Assembly (NCBI GenBank): GCA_900319895.1
Contig: ONQK01000105.1
Location: 1-5,246 of the forward strand
Direction of reading: 5' to 3'
Source: an uncultured Prevotella sp.
Lineage (GTDB): Bacteria; Bacteroidota; Bacteroidia; Bacteroidales; Bacteroidaceae
Length of the DNA: 5,246 nucleotides
This document shows positions 4,593-5,246 of this stretch, piece after piece. The position numbers and the translations under genes are program-made. The notes under the pieces are model-generated. The model was not told the origin of the DNA. It saw nothing but the letters and a program-made list of their open reading frames with translations, and ran no database searches. Position 1 is the first letter of the stretch; each line of letters begins with the position of its first letter.

Positions 4593-5246
4593 TTAAGCCT
4601 CTTGCAATTTGTGGGAGAACTTCAATACGATGAACTCGGCAGGACGAACGGCCGCTAGGCCGATTTCTACGATCATCTTGCCTTCCAAGATGTCTTGAGC
4701 CGTCATGGTCTCGTCCAAGCCCACGCGCACGTAGAAGGCCTTGTCGGGCGTGGAACCTGCCAAAGCTCCGTCGCGCCATAGGTTGGAGAGAAAATTCTCG
4801 ATTTGGCAGCGGACTTTTATCCATGTATTGGCATCATTGGGTTGGAACACGGCCCAATTGGTCGACTTCTGCACGCTCTCCTCAATGTAGTTGAAGAGAC
4901 GACGAACAGGAACATAGCGCCACTCGTTGCTGTTGCCGTCCAATGTGCGGGCACCCCAGACGAGAATGCCCTTGCCCGAGAAGTAACGGATAGCATTGAT
5001 GGATTTTCCCGCATTGGCATCCACGTTCATGCTCTCTTGCTCATAATCTGAAATCATTTCTGTTACATTGGAAACTGCCGAAACGCTCACATTGGCGGGA
5101 GCCTGCCAAACGCCTTTGTTGCCGTCGGTGGCGGCATAGATGCCTGCCATAGCGCCACTAGGCGTGATAATGGAGGCCTCGTCTTGCAACTCAGCCAACT
5201 TCTCTGCATAGCCGTCAATCTGGGTGGCAAAAGCCTTGGCCATCAA
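4593..5246 (-). CDS. Contractile tail sheath protein (C-terminal 217 residues)
   Basis: The 3' part of a sheath gene whose start lies beyond base 5246. The reading frame is open to the window edge, and the first codon seen (TTG) is probably an internal Leu. The sheath polymer surrounds the tube and contracts to drive it outward. Recognisable family features, counted from the first residue in the window, are the PSGAMAGIYAATDGNKGVWQAPANV segment (about 29-53), the insertion-domain edge GKGILVWGARTL (77-88), WRYVPVRRLFNYIEESVQK (95-113), TNWAVFQPND (115-124) and TWIKVRCQIENFLSNLWRDGAL (127-148). The C-terminal beta-strand IVEIGLAAVRPAEFIVLKFSHKLQE (192-216) normally takes part in the handshake between neighbouring sheath subunits. 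Afp-like clusters often have two or three sheath paralogues; this is the one adjacent to the tube gene, and whether others lie upstream cannot be seen. Confidence 0.96.
   Translation of the reverse strand: MMAKAFATQIDGYAEKLAELQDEASIITPSGAMAGIYAATDGNKGVWQAPANVSVSAVSNVTEMISDYEQESMNVDANAGKSINAIRYFSGKGILVWGARTLDGNSNEWRYVPVRRLFNYIEESVQKSTNWAVFQPNDANTWIKVRCQIENFLSNLWRDGALAGSTPDKAFYVRVGLDETMTAQDILEGKMIVEIGLAAVRPAEFIVLKFSHKLQEA

Noticed and set aside
1..5246. Ordinary myovirus prophage tail
   Set aside because: The DUF5908-like gene, two tube paralogues, the Afp7-like adaptor and the VgrG-PAAR-gp25 order fit an injection-system cluster better. Flanks would be needed for final exclusion.

Overview
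The window is a stretch of one minus-strand operon that encodes the tail and baseplate of a contractile injection system (CIS), a headless phage-tail-like device. All nine genes point the same way and are tightly packed. The largest non-coding gaps are about 43 and 71 nt; several junctions overlap by 4 nt or are separated by 2-13 nt. Both outer genes run off the window. The proteins look like the Afp/PVC/MAC/T6SS-iv lineage and not like a classical proteobacterial T6SS (no TssB/C, TssJLM or ClpV here). The sequence suggests a Bacteroidota host: the small DUF5908-like protein, an AT-rich leader without a Shine-Dalgarno before the tube gene, and a set of proteins resembling gut Bacteroidales injection systems (BIS) and Amoebophilus-type systems. 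The taxon is an inference.

Layout in transcription order, from high to low coordinates: C-terminal part of the contractile sheath (5246-4593); main inner-tube protein, gp19/Hcp-like (4549-4106); a second, longer tube protein, probably the Afp5-like tube initiator (4034-3543); a 55-aa DUF5908-like protein in the position of Afp6/Pvc6 (3546-3379); the CIS tube/baseplate-hub adaptor, Afp7-like but without a visible LysM domain (3382-2762); a VgrG-like spike, Afp8-like (2755-1016); a stand-alone PAAR spike tip (1010-738); a gp25-like wedge protein, Afp9-like (735-346); and the N-terminus of what is probably the large Afp11/gp6-like wedge protein (332 to beyond base 1).

Together these would build the device from the membrane-facing tip upward. 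PAAR caps the VgrG trimer; the Afp7-like adaptor and the second tube protein join the spike to the hexameric tube; the main tube polymerises inside the sheath; gp25 and the Afp11-like protein form the wedges that trigger contraction. Neither VgrG nor PAAR carries a visible effector extension, so any cargo must be encoded elsewhere. The system class is known. The points most worth checking are the missing LysM domain, the Ser/Glu/Gln-rich insert in the spike, the ambiguous start of the second tube gene, and the small overlapping gene that annotation could easily miss.
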